From Cadophora sp. MPI-SDFR-AT-0126 (taxonomy: Eukaryota > Ascomycota > Leotiomycetes > Helotiales > Ploettnerulaceae): a stretch of DNA of 64,000 nucleotides. Of the stretch, positions 49,552 through 59,931 are shown piece after piece. The translations under genes and the position numbers were made by a program. The stretch's first letter is position 1. Each line of letters opens with the position of its first letter. Below the pieces are notes generated by a model. That model ran no database searches, was not told the DNA's origin, and saw only the letters and a program-made list of their open reading frames with translations. The stretch lies in contig JAGMVK010000013.1 in assembly GCA_020747065.1 (NCBI GenBank), forward strand, positions 1-64,000, given 5' to 3'.

Positions 49552-50980
49552 ATGGCTCGGTCAGAAGAAACTCTCAGTGGCAATGGCAATACTGGTGATG
49601 GGACTGGCAATGTCAAGGAACGGCCATTGATGGAGAGAGCCCTGCCGTCGATAAGTTCTCCATGGATGGCTACGGAACGGAAGATATGGACAAAGATGTT
49701 CGTCACTTTCTGTGTCTTGTTGGCGGCAATCATCATCGGAATCTTGTCAATTTACTGGGGAGCCGACCATTCTTTGCAGTTTAACCTTCCAGTCTTCACA
49801 ATTGCTGTGATCGATTTCGATGAAGCAGAAGTTGGCCCATACCTCCAGCAAATGGCAGCCACCGAACGAATTGCAAGTCCCAAAATGACTCTAGGCTACG
49901 TCTCCGAGCTGGGTTCGAAGTACAACTTCTCGAATGAGAGAGCTCTGCATGCATTGAGGCAGGAGGATTTCTGGTTCGGCATTGTCATCCAGTCGAATGC
50001 TACCACCGCCATGAACTTCGCCTACAACACCGGGAATGCCAGTTATGATCCAACCGGATCAATCCACCTAATCTACGAGGAAGGTCGGAACGCTTTGACT
50101 ATCAACAATTTGACATATCCGAAGATTCTCAGCTTTATGAACGATTTCGTTTTGAAGTTTGCTAAGCAGAAGCAGAGCTCTTTTCGGACAGTAAACAATG
50201 GGGACAATGCTGCTCTAGAACGACAAGTAGAAAATCCCATACCGATTGGATTTACGGTCTTCAATACTGCACCCTATATCCCGAGCACGGCTGAAGCTGC
50301 TACAGAAATCGGAACAATTTGTTAGTTCGGCGGCTTTTTCTGACGGACAAGCTGACATTTTTCCAGACCTAATAATTATCTCTTTCGTTTCGGTTCTCAT
50401 GTTCGATGCCCTCAGCGAAAATATAATGGGCAAAGTGCCCATAGTCCGATATTACATATACCGCATGACGGTATTACCTGCCCTCTACTTCTTTCTCTCG
50501 CTTCTTTATCTAGCACTTTCTTGTGCCTGGAAAATCGACTTCCAAAAATTCTATGGAGGATCAGGATATGTACTTTATTGGATGCTCTCCTGGTGTGCGA
50601 TGATGGCGTTTGGTCTTGTTGTGGAAAACGTTCACAATCTCCTGGGTCAACCCTTCACTCCCGTTTTCTTTGTATTCTGGGTCATCTCAAATGTCGCCAC
50701 AGGTTTCTACCCTGTCGAATTGTTGAGCAACTTCTACAAATGGGGTCTGGCATGGCCCTTGCGTCACGACTTGATTGGCGCGAAGGCTATTCTTTTTGGG
50801 ACGAAGAATTTATTGGGATTGAACTTCGGGGTCCTGCTTGTGTGGGTCACCGCCAGTCTTGTACTGCAGCCCTTCACGATCTGGGTGCAATTAAGAAAGA
50901 TGAAAAAAAGAGCGGAAACAAATAAACGAGAGGTCCTGGAGAGGGTCTACAAAAAAGTGCCGGAAGAGGAAAGGGAATGA
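49552..50980 (+). CDS. DUF3533/SNG1-family membrane protein, two exons
   Basis: Exons 49,552-50,320 and 50,367-50,980 flank a 46-nt intron with a GCTGAC branch site, giving 460 residues. The start is the ATG that opens the cytosolic N-terminus. One membrane helix (about residues 48-69) is followed by a large outer domain with several N-glycosylation sites. About five helices follow in the second half (the blocks containing L-I-I-I-S-F-V, L-Y-F-F-L-S-L, Y-W-M-L-S-W, F-F-V-F-W-V and G-V-L-L-V-W-V). The tail is basic. This layout and the A-A-T-E-I-G-T-I-Y-L joint fit the DUF3533 family. That family includes yeast SNG1, linked to nitrosoguanidine resistance, and resembles ABC-2-type membrane domains. 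A role in export or membrane lipid balance is inference. Confidence 0.88.
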
Positions 50981-51307
50981 GACCTTGAGATTGGGGGCGC
51001 GCCTCTGCAATCGAGCGAGAGTCGCTGAAGAGATTATACCCTCGAGCTTCACCAGAGCCTGGATGTGCAGGCTCTCGTTTCAACCTATATTGCACTTTCG
51101 TTTTTGTGGCTCAAGTGGAGTGCCGTTGTGGCTTACGACAATCACGTTTATTCGAGAAAAAGCGCCCCGAAGTCTTGTTTAGGTGCTGAGGCTGAGCTCG
51201 ATAAAACAATATTTCATCAGCTTACCCGGTGACTTGCGGCCACTTTTCACAAGAGACCAAATGTGCTCCTCGTTTTTTCATTCCTTACTTTCACCTACCT
51301 GTCAAAT
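50981..51307. other. Intergenic region
   Basis: A 327-base gap between two plus-strand genes. It should contain the terminator of the first and the promoter of the second. No site can be picked out with confidence. Confidence 0.5.
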
Positions 51308-52112
51308 ATGGAACTTCGACCCTTCCTCTTGTTGCTGCTCTCTTCTTTCATCTATGCCCAAGCAGCCGATTTGAAGACACTGAGTATCGCCAGCGCAAAT
51401 GACTACCTAGTGTCCAGAAACTGCGTTAAAGACTGCTTGTGGTCTGGTGGGCTATGGGTTGGCTCTCTCATAGGATGTGGTAGTCCCTACTACAACCAAT
51501 GCTATTGCAATGCCAATCTTGTCAGCTCAGCGACCTCTTACCTGAGCAGCTGCGCTATGAAATATTGCACCTCAGAGCCTGATGCAACTTCAGCTGTGAG
51601 CATCTATGCAGGCTATTGCTCAGTTGCCGGGTACCCCGTCGGCGATGCCAATGTCGCGATTTCGACCACGACCCAAAACGCAGGTGGGGGCGGCGATGCA
51701 GTAACGAGAACGAGTCTCACGATTGTGACAGCAACGAGTGTGTCGTCTTCAATTTCTGCCGGTATGTCGGCATTCCATCCTGCGCGCGCAGTTATTCTCG
51801 CCGCGACTCTGTGTACAGCTTCCCATCTTGTGGTGGAGGTGCTGAGTTGGTAAAGGAGGCATGGAATCAACCGCGCAAACGCCCACCACCAGTAAAGGCC
51901 CAGCTGCAACCGTCATTATCAACAAGTTTTCCACTTTGTGGACTACCATAGCACCCACTGGATCGGCGAGCGTAACATCGGGCGTAGCTCGGAATTCAGG
52001 ATACTCTACTTCGGACAAAATTGCGTTGGGCGTGGGTATTGGATTTGGTATACCGGCTACGATTGCTGCTGTTTTCATGTGTATTAGAAGTTTCAGAGGA
52101 CATCGTGTTTGA
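51308..52112 (+). CDS. CFEM-like secreted, membrane-anchored protein, two exons
   Basis: Exon 1 runs 51,308-51,761. Exon 2 begins at 51,847 or 51,859 and ends at 52,112 (239 or 235 residues); both acceptors keep the frame. A signal peptide covers residues 1-19. Eight cysteines (39, 43, 57, 65, 67, 82, 87, 104) follow the CFEM spacing C-x3-C, C, C-x-C, C, C, C. CFEM domains are fungal surface domains, some of which bind haem through an Asp between the third and fourth Cys; here that stretch is G-S-P-Y-Y-N-Q and has no Asp. A Ser/Thr-rich linker and one membrane helix near the C-terminus (K-I-A-L-G-V-G-I-G-F) follow, then a short basic tail. It is probably at the cell surface. The ligand is unknown. 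Confidence 0.78.
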
Positions 52113-53429
52113 GAAGGTTCATAGCGGGATCGTATTGACGGAATTGAACAGGGAAAGATGCACATGGTCATTAGGGGTACGAGCTCAATTCCATGTGGAT
52201 CTCTTTTCAATGACACATGGGTGTTGGGTATCGTACAGCGTCTTGCTGGCGGCCTTCTACTTGCCAAGGATGTGATTGGTTTCGAGTGGCAGATATCCTC
52301 CTCAGGGGCGAAGCATTGTTCCTCGAGTTGTCGGCATATTGCTTTCAACTTCGCTAGTGGTTACTATTTTATGCTCGCAGAATCGTTTCGATACAAGCTG
52401 GGATCCCAAAAACCCACATTTGACCTAGATTCCACTACTCACGGTCATCCCTGCTCCTCCGCCTACTGGTCCTCCCAGCGCTCTTTGATACATCCCGGTC
52501 TCTTTGAATGTCTTCAGTTCTGAAATATTCCCGTGGGAACATGCTCCCTCATCATTTTCTGATGCCTCCCATGCATGCTGAGACTTCATAGACTTGTCAG
52601 TTGAGTTTTTCGTCAGAATTATTCATGTAAGGTGGGTTCGTCCTATTGACTATCCAAATTCATCGTCCTGGGATTTTGATATAGCCGAGTTCCTGTCTAT
52701 CGTCATCGGATCTTGTGACTTCTCGTTGCCAGATGATGAGTTCGATGTAGAAATTCGTGCTGAGATCGCGATTCATGAATTGTTTATCCTCCTAAAACAC
52801 TTTATAAGGTAATTGGTCTCAGAATTTGGAATCACCTGTGGTGAATGGAATGTACTTTGAGAAGTGGAATCCGTGAGAGATTAGCGCTTTCAATTATTTC
52901 CGCATAATTATAAACCGAAAGATGAGAGTCTCTGTTCAAGCCCTTCAACCGAGACTGGATGCAGACAGGGTGGCTGAATGTGTTTTGCTACATAGTTTGA
53001 TGTGAAGTGAAGCGAAGTGGGTTGGTGATGACACGACCAGCAGTACCAAGAATACGGATGCACCCAAGTAGGTTATGCAAAAATGGCAGTATGGAGAATC
53101 TGTAGAAACCTTCTATAGATACTGGGATCGCCTCGCCGCGTCCGAATACCTCGTCATGCACAATCGCGAGAAGGAGCTGTCTATATTTGTATTCATATTC
53201 GGGTAGGTCGGTAAGCGAGGAAATTCAAGTGGTTGGCCACTTTCCATGGCATTTCCAAATGTCTTGTGACGCCCCATTTGTTCCCCACTTCCCCTTGTTA
53301 GCTTTCCCTGGAACGCTTCTGGACCATCTTCCTGACATGAAAATAAAACATACCTAACCTAGGCACTTTCTGCATCAACCCGTCCTTGATCCATGAGCAA
53401 GCCGTACCAGCCAGAAACTCCTACTTCAC
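52113..53429. other. Intergenic region
   Basis: About 1.3 kb without a gene I can support. Several plus-strand frames of 70-120 codons are present but show no domain or codon bias. The right part should carry the promoter of the Zn2Cys6 gene. Confidence 0.5.
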
Positions 53430-55567
53430 ATGCGAAATTTTCCAAAAGCAATGTCCAGCCGCGCTTCGCAGAAAATAGCTCAACAGGCCTGCGATTGCTG
53501 TAGAATGCGAAAACGGAAATGTGACATGGGCAGCCCTTCTGCTAAATTTCCCAACGTGAGCCAGAGACAATCACCTGGTCCGGGGGAACGAAAGCAGCAG
53601 TGCAAGAGATGTGTCGAACTGGGCTTGTCATGCACTTTCCATCTCCCTGTGGCGGCAAGAGGTCCACGCAAAAAGTATGCCTCTAGTATCCATTCAGGCG
53701 TGATGTTTACTCCTTACTAGGACTAGAGATCACTTCGCGACATTGAATACATCCACTTCGCCTGGAACCGACAGGCGGGCGTCGGTGTTCGAGACTTTAC
53801 ATAGCCCTGATATCTCTAGAGAGATCATGGCCGCTGTCCCCAAAACTACAACACCGCGGAATGATCACGAGCTTGTCACGAGGGAGAGCATCGAAGCCAT
53901 TTCACCCTTCGCGAACCAACCCTTACCTCAATCTGTCTTCAGCACACACTCACCTCCGTCTCATTTTGGCGGAACATTTCCGACAGACAGTTTATGTCCT
54001 CGGCCTCTCTTGTATCGCATTATGAGTGACTACCTCGATCATCTGTACCCGCTGATTCCTGTTGTTCACCGGCCAACGTTTCGTGCCGACTTGGAAAAGG
54101 GCAAGGATCTATATAATAACGAGTTTCTTGCTCTTATGCTGTCAATTTGCGCGGCAACAGTTGGCACTATGCCACGGAAGTTTAATGAATATCGAAGCGC
54201 GCCCGATCCACTACGCTTTATGACCAGGACCGAAACGATAAATCACTGCTATGAAATGTGCTTAGGACTTCGCGGACCAGATTACTTCGATGAGATCAAC
54301 ATCAACAAGTGGGCATCCTCCTATCTCATGCAAATTGCATTTTTCCAGATCGGGCAGCATAATCGCCAACGTATGGTGGAAGTCGAAGCAATGCAGTAAG
54401 CTATAAGGGAGCGCGATCGTTTTCACGCTGCTGGATGTTCCAAACGCAGCAGCAATTTCGAGTCCCCAGGTGCCGCCATTGAGCTATGCTTACTTGATAT
54501 ATTTAGACTAGCGAGACTCCTGGATCTCCATAAAATCTCCTGCTACGACGGTCTAGACTGCATACAGACACAGCTTCGCAAGAAAGGATTCTGGCTGATG
54601 TTCTATGGATACATGTACGTACCCCGAGCCGCCATTCAGTTGACCCAATCTAACCTCTGTAGACACTCACAGTTGCAAAATCTTCGAAAGGAGAGATTGA
54701 CCTTTTTGGATGAAACAACTTTGAGCACTATAAACCTTCAGGAACTAATGCCCATTGAGGTGGATGACGAGATGATCCACGAAGACTTCGTTCACCCCCA
54801 GCCTGAGCAATGTCTGTCTCTTACAACTGGATTCAATGTTGCATCGCGAATATTCTGGGCAAGCCTCCTGCCCCTCCACTCTCCAGGTTCCCCAGGGAGA
54901 AATGAACAGTATTGCAATTGTGTTCGTTCCAAGAAGCCGGATCTTCAATTCAAGCATCTCCAAGAACGCCTGCATGACTTAAATTACATGCTCGATGGGC
55001 TTCCGCCAGAATTAAGACAGTGGGCTGCGAAACGAGATGAGGAGGAACTCGACGATCTCGATGACCAGCAGAGGAGAATACTTCATTCACAATATGAATC
55101 GATGAGGGCAAATATTCACGTTTCTCATCTCTGGCTTCAAAGTATCGTGGCTGATCAAATCGATGCTTTGAGAGATCGAGAGCCAAGTAGTAGCCAAGTC
55201 GACCCAGTCGATTCAACAGCCAGGGATCGTTGGCCAGAAAGGGAGGACACTTGCTGCCAATTGCTGCATATCCTACACGGAATTCCCGAGATTTATCTTG
55301 AGCCAAATGGTCATCATCTAGTAAGTATCATCCTCCCTTCACTGTAGTCCTTGTATCTGATATTTCTAGACCTATAAAGTTCGAGACGTGGCCGTGACAC
55401 TGCTAGCATGTCCGTTTGATTCCCAGCATGACGTAGCGAGGAGAGCGCTTGGCTACCTGCGGGAGTTCACGGATATTTTATCGCGACTGGATGGCAGTGA
55501 GACGATCAACACATTGAGTCTGCAGAGTTGGGTTGATACTGGACGGAAGAATGGGAAAATCGGATGA
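53430..55567 (+). CDS. Zn2Cys6 fungal transcription factor, five exons
   Basis: Exons are 53,430-53,674, 53,721-54,395, 54,450-54,614, 54,663-55,320 and 55,370-55,567, with introns of 46-54 nt and consistent phase (646 residues). The binuclear zinc cluster lies at residues 21-68: Cys21, 24, 31, 58, 61 and 68. The loop between the third and fourth Cys is 26 residues, longer than the usual 5-12. The middle carries the fungal-specific regulatory domain (L-Y-P-L-I-P-V-V-H-R-P-T-F, about residues 179-191, and Y-D-G-L-D-C-I). It should act in the nucleus as a sequence-specific activator or repressor. The targets are unknown. A second ATG at 53,451 could also be the start. The third exon has two acceptors 3 bases apart (CAGCAG at 54,447-54,452). 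Confidence 0.88.
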
Positions 55568-56181
55568 GTATCGGAAAGGTTTCATTCGCAGCACAATCGG
55601 TCCGACTAAGAGGAGCGCAAAATTATAATTTTGGAGACACAATCAGAACCAAACGACGTGAAAACAGACTGATAGTACTGGAAAGAAATCCTGGCACATG
55701 GCAGAGCCTGCCACTTGAGAAAGGGGTAAGGCTCCGTGGCTCATCGCACGGGGCACATCGAGTACTTGGACAAAGAGTCGGATGGTCTGTTTAAGCACGA
55801 GACTTTACTCGTAATGTGAGAAAGTGAGCAAGCATCGGATGTTCGACGTGGAAGACTCGATGTAGTGAATTCCAATGAATGGCTGACTTTGCTTCAAGAA
55901 GATATTCAGGTGTGGTACAAGGAATTCTATTCAGCCTTCGGCCGGGCGCAACAGCTATTAAAGCAGTATTCCGAATGTACGTTTATGGGCAGACTCAATC
56001 GTCGCTTCCGCTGCCTGATCACAGCTGTCTTAGCCGGTGTTTGTTTGGGAAGCTACTTTCAAAGTTGTGTGAAGACTTGTGGATATCCCGGAACTCCACT
56101 GCTAAAAATAACGCCTGCAATGCCCGCTCCCAGAAACGCCTACCCATATACAAACCCATTACACAGGTAGTCAAGGACCTC
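55568..56181. other. Intergenic region between convergent genes
   Basis: It lies between the ends of the transcription factor (plus) and the membrane protein (minus), so it should hold both terminators. Plus-strand frames (55,564-55,794 and 55,865-56,223) have no recognisable domain, and I regard them as noncoding. Confidence 0.5.
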
Positions 56182-57487
56182 TCATTGTACGGGGGATTGT
56201 TTCTTTGGTTGCAACCGTCGTAGCTGAATAAACATACTCCTTGGATCATATTCTTTCGTCTTTGGATCCCACGCTGCCTTCACATCAAATACGAGCCAGG
56301 CTCTGGGCGAATCTAGTTCCACCATTCCGGAAACCAAAATACTTCCTCGTGGAGGATAATTTGGTGCTGGCTTCCAAGTTTGCGCCAATTTGGCCTTGAA
56401 TGCCATTATCGGCCGAAAGAAATGGGCATGGAACGCCATTCCCTTTGATGCCAACTCCTCTTCGTCCGGTCCTTTGCCCATCAGTGCTGGTTTCTCAGCA
56501 GAAGAACCAGGCATTCCTTTGGGAGGTTGGGCTACAGTCGGAGGTTGAGTTGGGGTGCTGTCCTTGCTCTGCAGCTGGGGTGCTTGAGGACCCTTGAGTA
56601 ATTGCTGATGCCGTGCTAACAGTTGATCAAGGGATGGCGGTGGGGGACCTGATCTGATTCCAAGCATTCCTGCAATCCGTTTGACATCGTCCACAACCAT
56701 AACTTTTGTGAAGCTCCAAAACGACTGTACCAAAGCGGAAGGCCATAACGCTTGCCGAATCCTGAATACCGTGAGAGAGTCGACGGGCTGAGTCCTCCAT
56801 TCGATGTAGTTGTCCCCGATCTCAAGACTGAAAGAATATGTTAGTGGTTGGTAGTGGTCATGGAGCAGGGACCATTACCCCTTTCTCTCGAATCCTGGCG
56901 GAGCAGCTTGCGGGAAGTCTACATCAAGCCAATACCTTCTTAACTTCATTTCCTTTCCACATCGGATCGATAGTATCGGGTGTTTGACGGCAACTGATTG
57001 GACGAAAGCTGCAAGTTCCTCTACAGGATGTTAGTGGCACGCCGGCTACGATGAAAGGAGAAAGATGCGTACCTCTGACTTTCTGAGCTAATTTCTTATC
57101 TTTGCTGAACTTAACAAACTCTTGCCACTCAGGATCACTGCCACGGTATGGAACGGGCTTCAACTGCTTCGTCGTTCCGGGAAATGGGATAAAGAGAGGC
57201 GGGGCCTCCTCCTCGAACTCGTCGTTTGGTAGGTGTTGTAGAGCGTCGACAGCAGCTCTTTCCAATGGATCCAGTACGATACTAGAGTACGCTGATGCAC
57301 CGACGTAGATAGCAAGAGTATATATCAGGATCGTCCTGTTCAAGGGACGGCCGTTAGTATCGTATGTTGTACAGAATCTTGAAACTTACTTCGGCCGTAC
57401 TCGCTGCTTCTTGAAGCGGACTTTTTGGATATTTGCAATCTCTCCTCTCTGATACTGAGCCTCCAGCTTCATAGGCAGTCTGCTCAT
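56182..57487 (-). CDS. Conserved single-pass membrane protein of unknown role, four exons
   Basis: Exons are 57,487-57,390, 57,335-57,073, 57,020-56,879 and 56,827-56,182, with introns of 51-54 nt, giving 382 residues. A basic N-terminus is followed by one membrane helix (about residues 34-54, with L-I-Y-T-L-A-I-Y-V-G-A-S). A conserved-looking body includes F-I-P-F-P-G-T-T-K-Q and P-Y-R-G-S-D-P-E-W. A Pro/Gln-rich low-complexity stretch follows (about 250-300), then a C-terminal domain (P-N-Y-P-P-R-G-S and L-V-F-D-V-K-A-A-W-D-P-K-T-K-E). The pattern resembles a protein widely annotated as hypothetical in Pezizomycotina, from memory and unchecked. A basic N-terminus before the helix could suit the mitochondrial inner membrane or the ER. 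It is divergent from the Vps3844 gene. A later in-frame ATG at 57,472 is an alternative start. Confidence 0.85.
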
Positions 57488-57876
57488 GGAGATCAGAGTC
57501 CTCCTAGGTCGTACGAAGCGGAGCATGATGAAAGGCTGTCAAGGCCCGCCTTGCCGGTGGCGAGCCCGAGCTGTCTAGGTAGCGAGACCTTGATGACGGA
57601 AGATTTTCCTTGGGGCGGACTGATAGCACAAATCGAAGAGGGATCTTTGCTTGCTCGTGCAAGTAATCGTGAAGAGCGTGCGTAGAAGTTGGATCTGGAT
57701 TTCTTGCGGCTGTTGAATTGTGCTCGTGCAACTCGCGCCGAAAGGCGGCTGCCGAGGGCAGAACCGAAATAGGATAGGGCTCCTTCAAGTCGATAACGAC
57801 AGCTTCAAGCTTAACATCGTCACTTCAAGCTCTAGCTTCATCCAACAATAATCCCATCCATCCACCAGCAGCAAAT
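57488..57876. promoter_or_regulatory. Bidirectional promoter region
   Basis: 389 bases lie between two divergent starts, the membrane protein (minus) and the Vps3844-type protein (plus), both with housekeeping character. The right part contains TCACTTCAAG/CTTCAAGC-type direct repeats at about 57,781-57,832 and a C/A-rich leader before the ATG. No known binding site is identified. Confidence 0.5.
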
Positions 57877-59113
57877 ATGAAGCTCGCAAACAGCTTCTTG
57901 TTGCCCGCTTTCATTGGCGCGGCCTCTGCTGTCAAAAATGCGAGCGTGTATATCTTCGATGCGACGAAACCGTCATCCACGAATCCCCCATCTCTCTCCC
58001 CAGAGCAAGCCCGATTAGTCTTCGCCCAACGCCTCGGAGCTTCGCAGTATCATGGAATTGGAGATGCTAGTGAATCCACTCTCTCCTACCTCAACAAGTT
58101 CGGAGGACAACACGATTCGCTGTTCCAGGACAATATAGATGAGAAGGCAGCAGAACTTGTCCTGATCATCGAGGGCGTGTCTTCTGAGACCGCAGAACCT
58201 CTATTACAGGAGTGGTCCACCATCGAGCCAGATTTTACTATATCCCATCCACCATCAATGGTTGCGAATAAGAAGCTTGTAGCGGATCTACAGAAACAGT
58301 CCGGGCATGATAGCCAAAACTGCCTGCTGGAGAATGCTATCAACCCATTCGATGCGAATTGTTGGAATGGACGATCAAATGCCATCCATTTTGATTTGGC
58401 TTCCAAGGTAGGACTGTAGTTCAGATGAGAGACCTTTCACCTGCTGATCATACTATATACAGGGCGAGACTAGGGTCAATGAGTTGATGGCAGCCCAAAA
58501 GAGATTAATTCAATTCGCCCAAGAGGCTGAGATGAACGCAGTCGTCGTTCTGATGCCAGAGTCATCTCGGATGTCGAAAAACTCTGTCAAGGCGTACGGA
58601 TCCTACGACACACCCTCACAAGCTTCAGCCGGCAAGGTTCGCAGACAAGCTGCGGAGAAACCAATTACTGAAGCACCCGTTGCATCGACATCACCCACTT
58701 TCGACCCGAAGAAAATACAGGCTTCTAATTCATCCAGTAATTCGACTTTCAAGCAACTACCTAAACTTCCACCACTTTGCCACACATCTAAGGATGCCTG
58801 TGAGTCCTCGACTAACAGCTGCAGTGGCCACGGAACTTGCTTCAAGAAGTATTCGACCAGTAAAGCAGATTGCTTTACTTGCGGCTGCTCAAGAGAGTCA
58901 TTCATGTTTGGTGAAAAGAAGTATTTCAAAGAGTCATCCTGGGGCGGCTCGGCTTGCCACAAACAAGATGTCAGTGGTCCCTTCTGGCTCATTGGACTTT
59001 TCACCGTGGTCATGGTCGGAACAATCAGCTGGGGAATTGGGTTGATGTACAGCATCGGAGAAGAAAAGCTTCCAGGTGTAATTGGTGCTGGTGTTTCGAG
59101 CAAGAGCAGGTAG
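57877..59113 (+). CDS. Vps3844/DUF3844 domain protein, two exons
   Basis: Exons 57,877-58,407 and 58,463-59,113 flank a 55-nt intron in phase 0, giving 393 residues. A signal peptide covers about residues 1-18. A luminal region follows (V-Y-I-F-D-A-T-K-P with L-S-P-E-Q-A-R-L). A Ser-rich stretch and a Cys-rich EGF-like module come next (C-S-G-H-G-T-C and C-F-T-C-G-C-S-R). A single membrane helix (P-F-W-L-I-G-L-F-T-V-V-M, about residues 350-375) and a short cytosolic tail end it. This matches the DUF3844 (Vps3844) family, annotated for vacuolar sorting and placed in the ER/Golgi membrane. The precise role is not established for this gene. All expected Cys are present and it looks intact. Confidence 0.88.
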
Positions 59114-59931
59114 AAAGGTCTCTTGTACGATATGACAGGCACATTTGAGTCGATATTGAGTCGATCTGTTTACTCAGCGAGGATTGGTGGCGTTTAGAAC
59201 GATTGTACTTATTTTCAGGGCTGAGGCTGGAGTATAGAACTATGGTACTGTTACAGCTAGCAAGAGTCTGGTGACAGCAACAAGCGAGGAGCCGAGACGA
59301 AATGAGATTGCACAGCCCCTTGATGAATGTGGGAGGTCGGAAGAATCCGGCGATGCCAGTCTAGGCACTGTGGACGATGGGGTAGGAATCAGAACGACCA
59401 AATGCAGTATCTAGTTCCAAGTCTTCCTCTCAATGGAAGACGCGTTTTGTTCATTTCGTCTGTGATTATAAGCGCTTTCAGACAGATTCCAGATAGCATT
59501 TATTTGCAGTCCGTTTAAGCTTTCTTCTGTCCGGAAATAACGGCAAGGATCCTCTGAACATCTGGCCTTTGTCCAGTGACAAGCGACGGAGAAGAGTAAG
59601 ATCAGTCTCAAAAAGTTTATTTCGAATTTAGTTACCTCTTCGAAGTTAGACCCGTTCTAGAATTGTTAGCTCTTCCCTCACTGCCATTGACGTCACAATA
59701 TAGTACTATGGACATCTACATGAAGCGCGGTTGGCTCCCTCTGAGATAGACGGCGTTCGTTTTGAATTCAGCAAAAAAACAATTCTGGCAATTATCCCTC
59801 TCGTCGGGCATGTTTTCGTTGTGGCTGGACACCTTGCGTTGCCCGAGACTCTGATGAGGATGATTTGCCAAGTTGACAAGTAGCGGGGAAAGTAAACAGG
59901 AGAACGCTGTTGACAGCGAAAATATTAAAAA
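59114..59931. other. Intergenic region
   Basis: About 820 bases without a supported gene. It should contain the Vps3844-type gene's 3' untranslated region and the former promoter of the acetylhydrolase pseudogene. Short frames on both strands have no coding character. Confidence 0.5.

Noticed and set aside
55865..56223. Plus-strand frames of about 100 codons downstream of the transcription factor
   Set aside because: There is no homology I can name and no codon bias; they lie in the space between two convergent genes.
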